Part shown: positions 33,072 through 45,981 of the stretch, piece after piece
Layout of the letters: each line of letters starts with the position of its first letter
Position numbering within the stretch: position 1 is the stretch's first letter
Notes under the pieces: model-generated
What the model was told of the DNA's origin: nothing
The model's database searches: none
Seen by the model: the letters and a program-made list of their open reading frames with translations, nothing else
NCBI RefSeq assembly: GCF_022201045.2
Contig: NC_068559.1
Span: 29,023,501 to 29,087,500, forward strand
From: Citrus sinensis
Taxonomy: Eukaryota; Streptophyta; Magnoliopsida; Sapindales; Rutaceae
Direction of reading: 5' to 3'
Length of the DNA stretch: 64,000 nucleotides
Made by a program: the position numbers and the translations under genes

Positions 33072-34935
33072 GAATAATGGCTAAAAAATTAGTTATATAA
33101 AGTCATTAAACTTGGTATTAAAGATATAAAATCACCAAAATAAGCATCCTAACTATTTTTGTACCTTTACATGTTAACATAAATCAAGAACCCCTACTCA
33201 TATAGTCTGTCCTAAACAACATATATTCGACAATAATAACAAATTTTGAACAACAATAAATCACCAATAAAAATAGTCATAGTTATCTAGCATACATTCA
33301 AAATAATCATAAAACAAATTATGAGAAACCTTTAACAATATAATTTGTTATTGTAAATTTAAAAATAACAACAAAAAATGTATTACGGGGCACTTAAAGT
33401 TTAGAGTTTGCTCCCATCAGTCCAAAACAATAACATATTCTAAAAGTATCGAAAACAACAACCAATGAATAGTCTTTTTATATTCAAGGGCAAAATAATC
33501 ATTCATTAATATTTTGTTAAATTCAATAATGGTGTTAGTAGATAAGTGATATACTTCATAAACTTGAGGTGAAAATAATAATAATAATAATAATAATAAA
33601 AACAGTGTATTGTTTACCAATTGTGAAGTATTAAGTAATCTGTAAATATTTACTCCAATAAGAAACTAAATGAGAAATAACAAATTTCTCATTTTAGAAT
33701 CTTTTTGAATCGGAGAATTCTTGCTATTATAAAAGAGTGACGATAGAGTCACAAACTTTTGCACAAACTTATTTTGTATAAACTTATTTGACATTAACTC
33801 ATTAATTGAATAAAAATAAAAAATGATAAAAACAAATTATTTGAACCAAGAAATATATAATCCATCTAATTTAATTATGTTACATCAATTTATACAAAAA
33901 AAATAAAAATTTATAACTGTATTATTACTCATTACAGAAAGGTTATGTTTCAAGAGAAAATCAAGCATTTCTCTAGCCTATGTATATGACTCCATCTGAG
34001 GGCATTATTCCCTTGTCCTGTCCTGTCCCTACAATTTGCTTAAAGAAGGCGTCTTCAGTAATATTACCGGGGAAAACAGCCGGTACTACGCGGTAGACTG
34101 AACTCTTTGTGATTATTAAGGAAACCATCACGCCAACAGTACTATAGTTTCAATTTACTTTAAAGTTTTGGTGAATTTACTATAGTGTACTTTTTAGCTA
34201 TCTAGGTCTAATAATTTATATATAGGGAAGAAACAACTTTTTCAATCTTTACAAGTTAATTATAAAGTGGGAAGAAAAAAAGGTAAATGGATTTTTTACA
34301 ACCTTTACGAATCTAAGTTTTCAAATTTCTTTCCAACCAATGGCATAAAAGATATCTTGCTAATGCAAGGCGATTGAAAGGGACAAATATTTTTTTAGTT
34401 GTTATAGTTTGAGCTTGAGTCAATTGTCCAATTAGAACTTAAATTAAAAAAAAAAAATCCAAAAAGTCGGAACATTATTATATGATACCATTGGGATAAA
34501 ATAGTATTTTTACCCATCTAACTTGAAAATTCTAACAAGTCAGAAATATATATGCCACTTGAAAAATATGAAATAATGAGATAGGTTTTAGTTAAAACAG
34601 GTAGATAATATTATAACAGGGACTTTTTAGATATTTTTTATAACACAAAAACCAATTGATTAATTAAAATAAATAATAAGAACTACACGAATATTTATCT
34701 TATTTAAAATTTGAATTGGGTCTCGCCAATTAAAGTACGTCCATACCTAACAATGGCATGAAGCACCTTCCTTATTGGAGAACATCTTCAATGCCTTTTA
34801 TCATAATAATCCTTGAGATTAGGTACTGTCTTTTTTATCAAAAGTATAATCAATAAGCTTATTAAATGATATACGTTTCAACCAATAATACATGCAGAAT
34901 CTTAAGATATAAATAATGATAGGTTTACAATGTTG
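33072..34935. other. Intergenic, no gene recognised
   Basis: AT-rich DNA with an (AAT)n microsatellite at about 33573-33600. No conserved coding frame seen. Confidence 0.5.
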
Positions 34936-34940
34936 GGATA

Positions 34941-35306
34941 TGTTGAGTTGTGTCCCACATTGGCTAGTAAAGGGGAGATGCTTGGATTTATAAGGTGGTA
35001 GCTCACTCCACCTAAAAGGCTAGTCTTTTAGGTTGGATACCTATAAATCTTATGCTAAGTCCCCTTAACAAGTGGTATCAGAGCTAGACCCTAGTAGCCG
35101 GAATGTGGTGGTGGAACAATTCAGGTGTGTTGGATGAAATGACCGAAGTCCGGCGGTGGTTTCGTCCGAGGGGGGGATTGTTGAGTTGTATCCCACATTG
35201 ACTAATAAATAGAGATGCTTGGGTTTATAAGGTGGTAGATCACTCCACCTAAAAGGTTAGTCTTTTGGATTGGATACTTAGAAATCTTATTTTAAGTCCC
35301 CCAACA
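34941..35306 (+). mobile_element. Intact TRIM (miniature LTR retrotransposon), 366 bp
   Basis: Left LTR 34941-35070 (TGTTGAGTTGTGTCCCACAT ... TTAACA) and right LTR 35179-35306 (same start, ... CCCCAACA), about 130 bp each and about 90% identical by eye. After the left LTR come two bases and the primer site TGGTATCAGAGC (35073-35084), complementary to tRNA-iMet. A purine tract GAGGGGGGGAT lies just before the right LTR. The internal domain is only about 108 bp and has no ORF. The 5-bp GGATA is duplicated on both sides (34936-34940, 35307-35311), so the ends are exact. Such elements must be mobilised by proteins of other retrotransposons. Confidence 0.95.
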
Positions 35307-35311
35307 GGATA

Positions 35312-36320
35312 CAAAATCTAAAAGAAGAAAAATTGCTTTGTTCTTAAATGACGAAATGTATAAAGAATATTTTAGGTGCGTGGATAAAAGGAACAATTAT
35401 ATATTCTCGTATGCTATAATCACTTTTAATAATTTTATTTTTATAAGAGAATATGTAAGCTTTTAGGCCACGGATTAGGCACGCGAAATCTCCATACAAA
35501 GGGCGACTTTAGTCGCTATGAATCTTAATAATCTATTCTGTTTATTAGCTGTAACCCTAACAGCAATAAGTGAGTGTTGGCCAGCATGCATTCAAGTATC
35601 TTCATGAATTTGTTTGTTTAAGAAGCTTCTGGTAGGCAAAGTCGACAACAAATTAAAACATATTAAAAACACACCCTAATCTTCTACGAAACCCCTTGAT
35701 TGGTGGCGTTCTTGGATTTGGGATGTCACTTTTCGCAGCATACGATTTGCTAATCCTGGTTATTAATTAATGCATATATATAATAGGGTATGGTTTATTA
35801 ATAATACCTAATTCGAAGCACAAACGGGTCATATAGATCACACGAAAAGAAAATTTAGAAACATGATTCATTTAGGCTTCGTTTATTTTAATATGGTGGT
35901 GTTGTGACTTAAAAATTTACAACTTATGAATTGGAAGCTCTAGTCGTCTTATACTTTTGATAATTATGACAAAATAATCACCTGTAGGTTGAAAACGTGA
36001 AAAGAAATATTGGAGTAATTTTTGTTGGTAAAGAAATTAAAAAAAAAATAAAAGTCATGGTTTCGAATTAATTACTTTGAGAGGAAGAGGAAGAGGAAGA
36101 GGAAGGGGGAATTTGTGTTGCGTGCATGGCTTGTAAATGCCTGTGATTGTGAGTAGTTGTTATCATCAGAACAAGTTGACGTGTTGATGATATATGCAGC
36201 AGAATTATTGACAGTACATATGCGGAAGCGGAAAGGTTTTTGCCTTTTTTGTTTTTGTTTTTTTTAATCTTTTAGTCTTTTTGAAAAAGTACGCATATTC
36301 TCTTCTTCTTCCTTCTTAAT
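35312..36320. other. Intergenic, no gene recognised
   Basis: AT-rich DNA with a short GAGGAA run at about 36080-36105. One half-terminus of MITE type (TTAGGCTTCGTTTATTTTAATATG at 35874) has no partner. Confidence 0.45.
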
Positions 36321-36333
36321 TTCCCTCTTACAC

Positions 36334-36682
36334 ACTAATGGGCATTTGGTCCAATAAGAGAAGCCTTACACTTACAATATTGAGTGCAATGATTCGAGCC
36401 TCTATAAGAGCATTATGGAGGTTAGTTTCAGTTCTTCCTCAATTATCAATTAATTGAGTGGAGACAGTCTCTCCCTTACGAAATGTGAGTGGAGCAGGCA
36501 CCCCTCGAATATTAGAGAGGGTTTAAAATATTAAAGAGGGTTTACAATATCTGGACATATACTTCAGTGTGTCAATATATGATGGTGGTCTCAGTTATAT
36601 AGTATGATTGTAAATATTAATTATAATATCTGATGTAATATCAGTAATATATGTGTATAACAGACTTAAAAAAAAAAAAAAA
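36334..36682 (+). mobile_element. tRNA-derived SINE with poly(A) tail and 13-bp target-site duplication
   Basis: The head reads GGGCATTTGGTCCAATAAGAG ... GTGCAATGATTCGAGCCTC, with a tRNA-like A box and a B box (ATGATTCGAGCC, close to GGTTCGANYCC) about 35 bases apart. It is followed by a non-coding body and an A run (about 36667-36682). TTCCCTCTTACAC occurs immediately before (36321-36333) and immediately after (36683-36695) the element, the hallmark of target-primed reverse transcription. Confidence 0.85.
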
Positions 36683-36695
36683 TTCCCTCTTACAC

Positions 36696-37830
36696 GAAGA
36701 GCGAATAAGAATAACATTACGACCGAAGACAAAGGGCTCTCATTCTGTCACGTAAACATGTAAGAAAAAGCTTGGGTGGTTGTTTATGTGAAGGAAACAA
36801 GGACACGTGAAAAAGTTTGTTTGCCGCGTTTTGAACAATTAACCCCGAATCGAATCATTAAGGATTAGACGATTAATCTATAAGTCTATGGGTGGCCACG
36901 ACCATGCCCATGCTCCTGCATGCATCGTGATGGATGCTTCGGGTACGTTATGCGTTTACGAATTACAATCTTCTCTCAATGATTTTCCCTGGGTACCACC
37001 AGTTTTTCTTTAGATTTTAAAAGTTTCCGAATTTTTATAATTCATATATGTGCATTTCCTCCCTGCGTCGTCATTCTTTTTTTTTTTTTTTTACTTTTGT
37101 TAAATTTTCGAATTTCTAACATTTTAACTAATACATTATATCATCTAATATTCATCAAGGCTGGATTTACTTGGCTTTTTATAAAAAAATATGAGACTTA
37201 TTGCTATGATTTCTGTGACGTTTTCACAATTATTCAAAATTGTTACATATAGCTACAAGACTTAGTCATTCAGAATACGATTAATTTCGAGTTAGGATTA
37301 ATTCCGAGTTACTTCTTTATTGGAATAGGAATATTTAAAATATCTCTAAATTATTGTAAATCTCAACTTATCCTCACTTTTATTAATAAGTCAAAAAATA
37401 ATTTTACAATAATTTAACTGATATTTTAAAAATTATCACTTCAAACAGAATAACCCAACATTCACCCTTTGGAACGAATATATATATCACCTCCTATTAT
37501 ATCATCCTAGTTGTAAATTTATGATCTTTTACTGTGACTTAACCTTCACATCTGAATTTGAAAAAAAAATTCACATAAATTATAAAAGATTCAAGGAAAA
37601 GAAAAGAAAATCACAGAAACCGCATGTCATTACGAGACAAACTTCACAAAAGCAAAAGCTCCAAACAACTTTGTTCTGCCACAAGACATTAATGTAGCTT
37701 TCTTTTTCTTTTCTTTTTTTTTTTTTTTTGAAATTTTCTTTTTCCCTTAAAAATAACAAGCAAGTTACCTAACGTATTTGAAAGCCAAGTTGACTACACA
37801 AGAAGACTGGTTGAGTAAAGAGGCCACAGC
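36696..37830. other. Intergenic, no gene recognised
   Basis: AT-rich DNA with T homopolymers (37078-37092, 37709-37729). The last part is the 3' flank of the convergent-side splicing factor gene. Confidence 0.5.
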
Positions 37831-37833
37831 CGC

Positions 37834-40800
37834 TCAGTAGTATGCCTTTCTAGGATTGTTCTGAAAAGGAGGAGAAAAAGAAATACACATAGCTTAATCA
37901 TGCAGAAATTTTAGTCTCAAAGAAAAAAGCATCAATCCTTTTTTAAATTAGCAACCACCATGATAAGCAAGTAAGCAACTGCATATGACAAGATAGAAAT
38001 GATTAATAGGCATGGAGATTACCAGAGGATTGGGTCTGTAGCGATAACCAAGCATCATCCGCTTCTTATACTGTTCATATATATCATCCTCAGGAGTCAC
38101 CTCCCCAGGATGGTGTGCACCAACCCCCAAGTTATTATCCTTAACATTACCAGCTGAGATTGGATTTGCAATGCCACTTTTCGAGCTTCCCAGACCCTCA
38201 CCTGCAATATATATGGATAAAGGTCACCGGGCCTCTCCTTCAAACAAGGAAAGATGAGATAATACCTATAACCACTAAACTTAGGAAGTCAAAATGAACA
38301 ATTTCAGTTAATGCAGGTAATAAGAGTGAAAAAGCAGTAGCTAAATATTTATTTGGCAAACATAGATTTACAACAATTTCAGAGAATTCCAAAATTCATT
38401 CTATCCTTCACGACCTAAAATTTCATACAAAAACAAATTAAATGTGTATGTGGTCAGGCTAGCACCTTCTTTCCATCCCATTTTGGACAGGAGCTTATGC
38501 CCAATATTGTCAGCTTGGATTTTAGCTTTTTCTGCAGCCTCCTTAGCAGCTTTCCGAGCAGCTGCATCATTACAGGCAGACAAGAACTTCTCAAGCTCTT
38601 CATGTGGAATGTAATCACCCATGTGATGACCCCTTTTCCCAGGAGCTGCAGTACCTAAAAAATTGTGAAACTATGTTTCATCAAACAACCAAGGAATAGA
38701 AATATATTTTCCTACATAAGAACTTGCTCTTTTATATACAAACCTTGAAGAGATGGAGGAGGAGGCATCTCATCCTTTGACTGTTTAGGCTGTCTCTTCC
38801 TCTCTTCCTGAGCAGCCTTCTTCATGTAAAACTCCATCATAGCTATAGGATCTGCACCACTTGGTCCACTAGATTCACCTGCAATTTTAGGGGCACAAGT
38901 AAAACTTTTGTTCAATTCAGACAAAATAAAATTGCTTAAAGGAACCTTCTTAAAGAGTACTGAAAGAAATACTTAAATCTAAAATAAACCCAATAAGAAA
39001 CTAACAAAATTGAGATATCTACCATTTCCAGTTACAGGCTCTTCAGCAGTTTCATATAAAGCTGAAGCAGGGGTTTGATAATTTTGCTGCGGAAGAGTCC
39101 TTTGAGAAGCACTAGTGGATTTAGAGGCTGAAGTGCTCATACCACCTACATAAACAACATGCATTACAAGTTTACAACTAATTTCCAAAGAAGTTATCAA
39201 ACTTTTAAAGGACAAAAAGTGTGGTGACAAAGCAAATAAAATAAAGAATTCAAAAGATGATGGAAATGAGAGAATTTCAGGTCCAGTTACGCAGGTCATG
39301 AAACTTCTTGTTCATCACAAGCTTGAGAATCTATTTATGCACATCCGTAGACTTATTTGTGTAATCATTATAGACACTCCGGCATGGCAGAAATGTAGAA
39401 ATTCCAGAACTCACCGCTATGAGACGTTTGAACCTCCATGGTCTCTGTAAGGGATGTTTCCTCTTCCACAAGCCGATATTCATAATACTTGTAGTCTGCA
39501 CAAGTCTCATCAAAAAGAAATCTGCAAATAACATAAAGCACAACTCATAAGCCTATAAATTTTATGATAAACTAACAATAAAACCATGTATGTTTGTAGA
39601 AAGAATTTCTTCACGCTATGTGATAAGTCCACCCAGTCAATCACACATGCAACTGCGTATTCCATATAGAGAGAGCAATAAAACAGAAAGCTCATTATAC
39701 TAAAATAACAACTACAAAATTAATACAAAGACTTACTTAAAAGGCGTGTCTCCAGGATTTTTTTGTCGAGTAATATGCTCAAATTGCCTCCCATTTTTGG
39801 CAACAAAACTTGCTAATTTGTCTGCAACTTTCTTCACAGTAGGATCGCTTGGGGGAAGTGGTGCTGCACATCACTTATAAAACTGATTAATACCGAGACC
39901 ATGAACAAGGGAATGCAAATTACTCTTGTAGCAGCGTGCCACATATTCCAAATCTTTCATTGAACATCTCTTTCCACCAATGTTGGTTGGTACTAAAGGT
40001 ACAAGCTGCATTCATGAGATAGAAATATTCAAGAATGTTTTGTCCTCTTCATCCACTGGTTCGAGATCAGAGAAGACATATACCTAGACTATTTCCTCAA
40101 TAGCAGTATATTCCATGAAGGGGACAAATTCAATTCACATAACAATTAAATGATTCTCTCCATAAAAGTCTTTTAGCATTTCTGACTTCAATGAGTTATA
40201 GAAGTGAGAATATGAAGACGGTCAAGTCAGTGATAATATCTTGTTCAAGTGATAAGTAAATCACAAGTAAGGATATAAAAACAACCAAGTTAGATGCATT
40301 AATGGAGTGTCTCTTCCTTCTTATCTTGATCTCCAGCCAAAAAAAGGAAGAAAATACAGGGAAGTTCCACATATACCTTACTCTAAAAGCAAAAAGGATT
40401 AAAGAATAATTCATATAAAAACAGTAATTACCAACAACGACTTGTTTCGAAGATTGTTCAGAGGCCTCTGGTGGATCCAACTTCTGCCTTTTCACCGGTG
40501 CATCCGCTGAATTTTCAACATCTGCTTCATCCTCATCCTCATCGGCACCCAACTTAACAGGAGGTCCCACAAGCTTTGACTTCTGCTTCAAACTGAATGC
40601 AAGTTTGCCTCCTGAGGTAGCCAAGCAGGACTTTCGGGTATCAACAGTGGGTTTATTCATGGATATTTTAGGAACTGAACTTCCAGCTACAATTTTGATA
40701 GGTTTAGACTCCTCCACAGATGTGGCACCCCTTCCCCTTTCCTTTTCCTTGTCTTTGTCTTGTTGAAGCTGTTTAAACCTCTCCATAAACGAGCCATCAT

Positions 40801-40834
40801 TAACAAAAAGGCTAGGAGGCGTACTTTTCTCCAT
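37834..40834 (-). CDS. SURP and G-patch domain protein (SUGP1-like splicing factor), eight coding exons
   Basis: Minus-strand coding exons: 40834-40432, 39863-39737, 39521-39415, 39145-39023, 38878-38744, 38654-38466, 38201-38023, 37860-37834. All have GT-AG borders and the frame is kept, giving 429 aa. I start at the ATG at 40834 (MEKSTPPSLFVNDGSF); an upstream in-frame TTG is not a start. Order of domains: a charged N-terminus with FMERFKQLQQDKDKEKERGRG, an acidic stretch (DEDEDEADVEN) beside a KRQKL nuclear-signal-like motif, the SURP/SWAP domain (VADKLASFVAKNGRQFEHIT through DYKYYEYRL) across exons 2-3, DPIAMMEFYMKKAAQEERKR, and a G-patch (NIGHKLLSKMGWKEGEGLG) across exons 6-7. It ends NNPRKAYY. 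Family members join the spliceosome and the G-patch recruits a DEAH helicase. A leader exon ending at 41319 with a leader intron is likely. It is orthologous in layout to Arabidopsis At3g52120. Confidence 0.95.
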
Positions 40835-40861
40835 TAGCAACGAGCCAAAAGTACATAGGCT

Positions 40862-41345
40862 GTTTACAGGAGGTCACTGTTCAACAAGTGAGCTTCCAAT
40901 CTATTTAGATATTGAATTTGATCTTTCGATCCATCTCTTTATGCAAATATAATATTGCCAAAATCATAAGCAAATTAAACACCGACATTCTTCTATCACA
41001 ATAAAATTCATTTGATAATCAACCAAAATCAACTCCACTGAATTCAAAATTTCAAAATAATTTGATGCAATCAATCAAATTCATGTGACAATCAATCATA
41101 TTCAAACCATTAAAATCACAGATTTTAAGGCAAAATCAACAAGAGCATAATCATCAATATCCTAATTGAAACCAAGTTACAAATCAACAATGAAAGCAAA
41201 TCCAAAACCCCAATTTACAATATACCACAAACCCTAACATCCAAACCTAATAAACCAAAATTATAAGGAACCCGAACAAAACGAACGTTATATTCGCGAA
41301 TGAATTAACGTTTGTTACCTGAGCAGTAATTGATCAAGATCAAAA
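40862..41345 (-). promoter_or_regulatory. 5' leader exon and leader intron of the SURP/G-patch gene
   Basis: On the minus strand CTCAG|GTAAC at 41319/41318 makes a good donor, and acceptor-like AG sites occur near 40870-40880 before the start codon. The intron between is AT-rich. Exact acceptor choice is uncertain. Confidence 0.5.
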
Positions 41346-41579
41346 ATTTCTTTTTCAATCGAAAAAATAAACAATAATGATGCGACTGTGATATACTTCA
41401 ACAAGAGATCGCGATTCGCGAGTTCGTGTGTTCGAGTTTATTTTAATGAAAAAAGGACGTGTGGGTGTGGTCATTTGATTAGGGTTGCCCCGATTTCCCT
41501 TCTTCGGGCTTATATGAAAATAGAAGAGGCGACTTTGCAATTGAGGATTCAATCTTTTCAGTTATTATGCATGACCTCT

Positions 41580-42440
41580 TAACTTTATTATAATTAGTAC
41601 ATAGCCACTATCATAAAATTTATTTAAGTATATAATTATAATAAGTAACCATAGAAAAGAATTTCGAAATAATAATAAAACACAAAATTTGGAGTTAAGA
41701 AAATTAAATTCTGAAAATGTCTTCCTCTTTGTGTCTTTCGAAGTTAAACTTAAACCTAATCATATATTTATTTAATACATGAACACGACATATCAACTAT
41801 ATTTTTATGATAAATACTTTTAAGAATTATCATAATTTCAATTAGTTCATTGATAATTACAAGTTATTATTTTTTTATTAAATATTTATCTTTCAATTGT
41901 GCAGTGAAAATATTAAAAAAAATAGATTGTAGACCAAAAAGGTCACTACCTACTATTATCAATTATACAGAAATCATAACCATTACCTACAATTATTATA
42001 AATTATTGTAATTATCTTCTATTATTTGCCATCAACTTATAATTTTATTTTAATAAATAACTATGACATTACTCTTATACTTTTTTTAATAGTTTTATAT
42101 AAAAAAATTATATTATTATTCATCCTAACAATAAATCAATTTACTTTCTACCTACGTGAGCGGGATTGAAATTCATAAATCTCTTATTTTATTTAGTTGT
42201 AAGAGGTTTTAGTGTTGTTTTGAGCAGAAAGATTGAGAAGGGTATCAGTATGTAAATTTTTCATAATTAGTACAACTCTTGAAGGTAACCATAGTAAAAG
42301 GACCCAAATGCAAGAAAGCTTAAAGTAATCCCCGGTGGGCAATGACCTCTCCAGACTCCAATTACCCCCCTCCCCTGACAAGTGAAAAAGAAGAGGGAGA
42401 GGAAGGCAACAGGCAACAGGCAACGGCAAACAAAGACCAA
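41580..42440. other. Intergenic region upstream of the TrmL-like gene
   Basis: AT-rich until about 42300, then more balanced with AGGCAACAGGCAACAGGCAACGGC just before the TrmL start. It is the promoter and leader of that gene; no TATA box stands out. Confidence 0.4.
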
Positions 42441-42459
42441 AGAGAGCGTTAGTGTAAAT

Positions 42460-44984
42460 ATGGACACAACGAGTCTTAAAACCTTTAATGCAATAGTACC
42501 TTTGCATGCCCATTTCCGTTCAAGAGCTCCGAACTTCACTCAATTCAAGAACAATTTCAGCTTCTCTTCACCTCTCTCCTCTTTCTCTTCTTTTCGCTTC
42601 TCTCCTATCTGCTCTCTACGTAATAATTTTCTTCATGATGTATAATATTTTAACTCTTTTAGGTTTTGTTATGTATGGTTTTGATTGTTTCTTTTATCTT
42701 GTGGGTGTTAGCTGAAAGGGAAAATGGCGGGTTTATGCCACGTGGGGTTGGTGAGGCAGTTAATGGTCTCTCCCAAAACAAGTTTCTTCAAGTTGTTTTA
42801 GTCTCTCCCCAGGTATGGCATAGAAAATGTTTTACTTATGTTTTAGCTTAATGGAATTAGATGTTGAGTGATGGCTAAGCTTTTGCTTTAAGGTAGTTTT
42901 GATGACCTATGATGTGGGTTCATTTTTTTTCGTATAAAGATTAATCCTTTTGTTCGATATAATTTTTTTTAATAGTTGAAATTGTTTAGTTATACGGATG
43001 GTATTTTTAATAAGTTTGAGTGTTCTATCTAGACGAAAAGGAGTTTTTGTAATTGGGTTTAGCTTCAAGGTTCTGCATTACAAGTCTAACTGCAGCATCA
43101 CTATGAACAAGAACTAAGTTGATCATTTGACCAATGTGATCAGCCTCCAATGGGCGCAAGGGATGTTAGAGTCAAGTAGTTTCATAACAGATGGCGGAAT
43201 TGTGCCAAGGCACCGCTTAATTGTGCTCCAAAAATATATCAATTTCAAGAACTCTACATGTAGACAAGCTTGGGCTATCATTGAACCAATATCCGTATGC
43301 TTATCTGCTTGATTATGTTCTAGATGGATGATTAGTGATACCATTTGGTTGCAAGATCAGTGTAGTAAATCCTTTGGACAAGATTTTTGCATTTCTTTTT
43401 TCATTTTTTTTCCCTTTATCCTCTTTTAATAGGAAATGGCTTTCATCTTTCCTGAGCATAAACAACAATGGTTTGGGACTTTCCAGAAATTTTTAATTCT
43501 AAATTATTATTTATCTATGTTTTATTTTGGGTTGCAGACGACCTCATTTCTTGGGGCTGGCTCTGAGAATTCTATTGTCCTTGGCAGATTCCTGGAAACA
43601 CAGGTTGCATTGCGAGAACATGTGCAGCATCAGCTTGTGGACTACACTTAGTTGGGGTTGAGACAACCAATTCTCATTTTTATTTGGATATTTTCTACTT
43701 TTGTGAGTATTGTAATGATTGCTGCTAACTCTGGCCATTTAACTTCCTTTCAGCCATTAGGATTTCAAGTGGATGATACAAAATTAAAGCGTGCTGGATT
43801 GGATTACTGGCCGTATCTACGTTTATATTTCTATATGTAGATCTACTGCATTGATTTTCTTCAGAACAATTTTCTTATGTTACATCAATACATTCATTCT
43901 CGGCTTTTCAAGAACATCACACATGATGCAAGAACTAAAGACACAAATACATCTTTTATTGTTTTCATATTCGACCTTAGTAGAGTACTTGAGAAATAAG
44001 CAGCTTATAGTGTTTTATCCTTCAATTTTTCTCACTTTCTTTGACAGTTCTGGAAGGGTCTTGATTTTAGATACTTTTACTCTTTTTGGTATACAACATC
44101 GAACACCAAACTCAAGAAATCCCTCAATTATATATGGTTGCTGGTTCTCCATCAGCTTAACGTTTAAGATAATTTATACCGTAAACTTTCAGTATGAACT
44201 TCTTTCTTTAAACTCTTTACAAAGACTTTTCTTGTTTTCAGTTACTACATAACATTAGATATGTGGTTATTAAAGTTCATAGCACATGGGCAGAGTTTCG
44301 AGATTATTTCAGGCAACAGGTATTTCTTGTTTTATACAATGGACTTTTAGACCTTCTTCCCAATGCATCTTTAACTCCATTTGTTCTTGGTCCTTTGTCC
44401 TTTGATGCAGGAAGGGGAAAAGAGATTGTTGGCATTTACTAAAAGAGGAACCTCAACACATTCAGTCAGTCATCCATCCTTTTTAGTCTTTTTATGGCTT
44501 TTAGTACTTGCTTCTGCTTTCTGTAGTTAGCATAAATATATCATGTCATGTCATATCTCTATAAAGTCTTCTGCATTATTAACCCATGATTAGGCAAAGA
44601 GATTTTTATGTTTTAGTTTGAGTATTTAAGCAGCAATTTAATGTAGAGAAAGGAAATTTGGCGAAGTGCTTTTGAGTTTAGCTGACTTCCATTCTATTTT
44701 TGTAGGAAATCTCATATAGAAAAGGAGATTATCTCATATTTGGCTCAGAAACTAGTGGTCTACCACCTGAAGCATTGCTAGACTGCACAAGCGAAACATT
44801 TGGGGGTGGGACAATTCGAATTCCAATGGTTGAAACTTATGTTAGATGTCTGAATCTCTCTGTAAGTGTTGGCATTGCTGTGTATGAAGCTGCCAGACAG
44901 CTAAACTATGAGCAACTCAAAACCGCATCTGATACTTGTATCGACAGGGAATTCCCATTTATCACCGAAGATATTTTTGCTTAA
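42460..44984 (+). CDS. TrmL-like SPOUT tRNA (cytidine/uridine-34 2'-O) methyltransferase, probably organellar, seven exons
   Basis: Proposed exons: 42460-42619, 42712-42812, 43588-43656, 43754-43812, 44259-44319, 44411-44464, 44706-44984, giving 260 aa in one frame. The N-terminus (MDTTSLKTFNAIVPLHAHFR ..., Ser/Phe/Arg-rich, nearly no acidic residues) looks like a plastid or mitochondrial transit peptide. The catalytic part contains the SPOUT trefoil-knot motifs: IPGNTGCIARTCAA, GFQVDDTKLKRAGLDYWPY, YLIFGSETSGLPPE and IRIPMVETYVRCLNLSVSVG. The family 2'-O-methylates the anticodon wobble base of certain leucine tRNAs using SAM. Exon 3 has no GT after the usual Val-Glu end; I use GT at 43657, which keeps the length. 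The C-terminus ends FITEDIFA. Apart from that splice site the gene appears intact. Confidence 0.88.
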
Positions 44985-44989
44985 TTCAT

Positions 44990-45965
44990 TGGTATTAGAA
45001 GCTTACAACGGTATGAAATTGTGGGAACTATATTTTATTTTGCAGTTGATTATAACTTGCAGGGAAGTTTACGTATCATTTCTGAATGGATTAGATGATT
45101 GTATGATTGTCGTATCCCATCTTCGGTATCGATAAAAGAAATTTGCTGCTTTTGTTTGAACTGAATGTGCAAAGCACATTGAGGAAATTTTATGATGTTA
45201 TCTGTGCTAAGACTAGCTAGCATCTTTTCTGATCTTTAAACTTCTAGTAATTCTCAGTTTTGTCTTCCTTAGAAGGTATTATTAGAGATTATTGTCAGAT
45301 GCGAATATGAGATGATTCCTTTCAAGAAAGCGAAAAACAGATGGGCTGGTTTGAGGTGTTGGACTTGGACCCAATGACAAATTGGCCCATTTACAAATGA
45401 ACTTAAGAAAGCTAGCTAGAGTTCTGTTGATTCAGGATTGGCAATTTGGCATCAACTGTTGCTGTAAAAAGGACAAAGATTTGGTGGTTTAGAATCAAAC
45501 AGTTAAGATATCTCCACCGACACATAACAGTAAAATAGTTTATGCAATATCGCATTCCATGTGAGGACTTTGAATGATGTTCTAATCACGACAACACAAT
45601 CCCATGTTCCTCTCTCTTCTCAACAATCAACTCAAAGCTTAACCACCAATGTGTCAGTTGTTATGCAAATTACAGGCTATGGATCGCACAGTCACAGTTC
45701 AGCAAACAGTTTGAATATTATATTGGTGCCATTAATGTTCTGGTTGTGTCCGTTAAAGCTTATCTCCTTCCAAATCTCAATTATAACACCCACATTCCTT
45801 CCATTTATTTTCGTTCTATGAGCAATGATTCAGCAGCATAATGATAAAAGAAAAATTCAATTAAACAATAATAATGATCATGACCATATAAATGAACATA
45901 CGGCTGCTTGTGTAACATAGTAAAACTTACAAATTATTATTGTTACTATTACACCATCTAGTCTA
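44990..45965. other. 3' flank of the TrmL-like gene, no further gene recognised
   Basis: Moderately AT-rich DNA. The open frame at 45561-45821 shows no recognisable domain. Confidence 0.45.
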
Positions 45966-45981
45966 AATATTATTTATAAAT

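Noticed and set aside
35073-35084. TGGTATCAGAGC as a second pararetrovirus primer site
   Set aside because: It lies directly after a 130-bp LTR with a matching second LTR and a 5-bp duplication, so it is the primer site of a TRIM element, not viral.
42193-42539. Two overlapping minus-strand frames upstream of and into TrmL exon 1
   Set aside because: They are antisense to the leader and transit peptide of the TrmL-like gene and show no domain.
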